A DNA stretch of 64,000 nucleotides from Sympetrum striolatum (lineage: Eukaryota; Arthropoda; Insecta; Odonata; Libellulidae), in the NCBI GenBank assembly GCA_947579665.1, contig OX388348.1:3534001-3598000 (forward strand). The letters run 5' to 3'. This document shows, one piece after another, positions 61,601-64,000 of this stretch. The position numbers were made by a program, and so were the translations under genes. Each line of letters opens with the position of its first letter. The stretch's first letter is position 1. Under the pieces are notes generated by a model. It did no database searches. It saw nothing but the letters and a program-made list of their open reading frames with translations, and had not been told where the DNA came from.

Positions 61601-62345
61601 TACGAAATAATATCTTAATTTAGTTTAAATATGATATTATAGCTCATTATATGCTTTGGTTGCCGATTTTTTCTAATCATATATAGCTTTATAATTCTTT
61701 GAGATGATATAGATGACGACAAATATTGGTCTTTTGAAGCCAAATGAAGTCTTAGTTCACTCTTCAATGAAATACACTGAACTGTTGGAGTTAAAATAAG
61801 TCAAATGAGTTAAAGTAATCTCTTTTTACATGTAGAAGTTTCAGTTTTTATCCCTCCTGTTGGCTTCTTACCACGGATTCGTGTTTTGGAGTTTTACTTA
61901 TGGAGTCACATAGATGAATCCTACGTTAAACATTCTTTCTTATAAAACACGTGATTTATGATATACTAACTACCATTGTAAGCAATAAATAGATTTTAAT
62001 GGTGTGATCGATCTATTAGTCGACCAAACCGTAGGCGGTGTATAGGTTATTATGCTTTTGTGCCTCGGATTTGTTGTCTATGAAGTTTAAATACGTTGTT
62101 TTAATCTCGTTATGATGTAACTGTCCTTGTTATCGCGATCGAATGACTTTGGTGATATTGGCATGATTCTTAGCCTCATCAGTGATGAAATTACGCTTTG
62201 ATCCGTGATGCTTTTATGTATCATGCCCTTGGCGTTTTACCTTGTGATTAAGTTTGTTTTTGTTATCGTACTTGTCACTCGAAATGCAGCCATGATGTAT
62301 GCAATTAAATATTAATAAAGACCTGGACATCATCAGAATATCTCT
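58620..62345. other. gene-free AT-rich stretch
   Basis: No gene is recognised. The plus strand is pyrimidine-rich at about 59880-60300. ATCCATTA is repeated near 59725-59745. Confidence 0.55.
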
Positions 62346-62595
62346 TTAACCCTTTAAGACCTGACATTTTTTTTCCTTGAAAAATAGCTTCGTATATTTC
62401 TTTGATATTACTGACTACCATTAGACATCTTAATAATAGATTTAAAATTATTTCATCAGTAATAGAGTCATTATGATATCCACACACTTGTGAGGGTTAG
62501 GCATTATATGAGAAAAATGTTCTTCCGATACAAAAATTATATGTCGAGATATGTTGAACCCACGCTATCGTGAGGGTCAGGGCTTAAAGGGATAA
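62346..62595. mobile_element. piggyBac-type MITE, older copy
   Basis: TTAA (62346-62349) is followed by CCCTTTAAGACCTGAC (62350-62365). The mirror GTCAGGGCTTAAAGGG (62576-62591) differs at one position and is followed by ATAA (62592-62595), one change from TTAA. The 242-bp interior has no coding frame. GTGAGGGT(T/C)AGG occurs twice inside. TTAA-CCC and GGG-(T)TAA match piggyBac-type ends. The sequence is not the same as the MITE at 19859. Confidence 0.7.
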
Positions 62596-63950
62596 ATCAG
62601 TCCTTAAAAATGATTTTTGATGCTATTAATTGTCTACTATTTTTAAAGATTCAAATAAAAAAAATCATTATTCGGAATTAATTTTTTTAATTGTCTCATG
62701 TTAAAGCAATTGATAATTTCTGATTCTTCATTTTCTTTCCTTCTCTCATTCGCTCTTCTGCTCTTAGTATGGGGTTTCAACTTCACAACTAACCATTTAC
62801 GCCTCTCATATTAATTCGTTTCCCTCTTTGTATTAATCCTCTCAGCTCATCTGATTCGAATCATCCTAATTAGTCTAGAGTTTAATCTCGGAATCCCAAC
62901 TATCTGGGAGTCATAGGATTTGTGGGAATTATCGCTTTTTCATGAGTTCTTCGTAGTCTCCCATATTGAAATTCACAAATAAGTCAACGATTGAGTGTAC
63001 TTATTCCCAATTTATATTTGACCAATTATGCCTTGTTTCGGGGATTCTCTGTCGTTGGCGAATGATCTTAATGATTCTAATTCCTTATTACATGATTTTC
63101 TTAAATTGAAAGTTTGACTTCCGTGTATGCTAATTTGTAATATATCGTTATGAAAACAATATGCCGACATCTTTAATTTATCTTTGGTTTTTTGTTGCAA
63201 ATTTAAAGGTATCTTCTTTGCGGTTCGATCTCCGTCAATCCTGTTCATGTTCTTAATGAACCTTCTGATGCACGAGTGACGTCTGATGATGGCATACATT
63301 CCTCAGAGGATGCATTGAAAGTGTAACTCGCTATGTCATTGTACTAAACTTAGGTGGATGTTCTCTACTCATAGCTCATTGCACTCTGCACTTCTCATCT
63401 TGTACATTAAGCCTATTCCCTCGCTGTCGTCTAATGGTGGAAGGCACAAACCGGTCTCTGAGATGAATACTTAACAGAGACTTGCAGACATCTAACGCAA
63501 TTTTCACTTATAAGAGCGAATGTTCTCCTGTCACGCCCTCAAATTAAATCACAGTATCATGAGATTCGTCCGCCATTTGCTACGAAGAAGCTGCCACTTC
63601 GGCCCGTAATCCCAAAACCTTTTTCCTCTTCGCTTCGAGTCTCACAGCGTACGTAGAACTCATTGGAATTTCGCAATGGTTCAATCGACCTTTCAAACGT
63701 TCTCCAGAATGACAAGTTATTTTGGTGCTGGAGATGAAAATTTCTCCCAACTGATGCACAATCAGCTAGATACGGATGGACACGAAACTCACGAGAAGAT
63801 TTATAACAAATCTGTTTCTTTTTTCTCAGAATTTATCGCTCGTTCTCATTTCGCAATCCCATTCAAGTCACCCTTAATATGGAACTGTGAGACAGCTTCC
63901 TAGAATGAGATTCCATCTAATTAAATGCCTTCAGATACCTTTCAAATCAC
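62596..63950. other. no gene seen
   Basis: Short open frames only (for example 63012-63299 minus and 63676-63903 plus), none with a domain. Composition is slightly less AT-rich after 63400. Confidence 0.55.
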
Positions 63951-64000
63951 CGGCCGTGGTGGCCGAGTGGTTAGCGTGCTTGCACGTTATCGCTCCAACC
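63951..64000 (+). repeat. tRNA-derived SINE head, cut by window end
   Basis: It begins GGCCGTGGTGGCCGAGTGG, with an A box at 63960-63970 (TGGCCGAGTGG), and matches the first 19 bases of the 7662 copy with about one change. It continues to TATCGCTCCAACC, which equals the middle of the 20155-20360 copy. The B box and body lie beyond the window. Confidence 0.85.

Noticed and set aside
1..64000. CRISPR arrays, bacterial operons or phage genes
   Set aside because: No regularly spaced repeats, no ribosome-binding sites and no dense coding; the sequence is eukaryotic.

Overview
The window looks like non-coding arthropod chromosomal DNA, either intergenic or the inside of a very long intron. It is strongly AT-rich, stop codons are dense in all frames, and no run of host exons is visible. 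Everything that can be named is a mobile element or a repeat. Arthropod origin is inferred from the style of the elements (mariner, tRNA-derived SINEs, several non-LTR families, a Penelope-like fragment); the species cannot be told from this sequence.

Layout. 1-7661: no gene seen. 7662-7921: a tRNA-derived SINE ending in ATT repeats. 15835-17835 (minus): a decayed non-LTR retrotransposon. 19859-20091: a piggyBac-type MITE flanked by TTAA, followed by a second SINE on the minus strand (about 20155-20360). 25262-25505 (minus): the end of a Penelope-like element, with a hammerhead-like motif beside a GIY-YIG-like peptide. 27985-28612 (plus): a LINE remnant. 32935-33515: a degenerate tandem array with a hairpin. 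35548-39264: a 5'-truncated LINE whose reverse transcriptase frame is open but is split by a 1307-bp mariner (36329-37635). 45437-45601: a foldback MITE. 47736-47801: a long palindrome. 48352-48425: a tRNA-like sequence. 52191-52230 (minus): a better preserved hammerhead-like core. 52790-53318 (minus): a third kind of LINE. 57345-57600: a LINE C-terminus. 58512-58619: a long hairpin. 62346-62595: a second piggyBac-type MITE. 63951-64000: a SINE cut by the window end.

How they relate. The LINE at 35.5-39.3 kb and the SINE at 7.7 kb both end in ATT repeats, so this or a similar LINE may move the SINE. The mariner is flanked by TA, and removing it with one TA leaves the LINE frame open. The mariner itself has several stops and a frameshift, so it was probably already dead when it jumped and was moved in trans.

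The most interesting signals are two minus-strand hammerhead-like motifs (25.3 kb and 52.2 kb). Both have an extra U after the CUGANGA box and almost no stem III. In both, the stem III position is a palindrome (ACCGGU and ACGU), which fits cleavage as RNA dimers, as reported for small hammerhead variants of Penelope-like elements.
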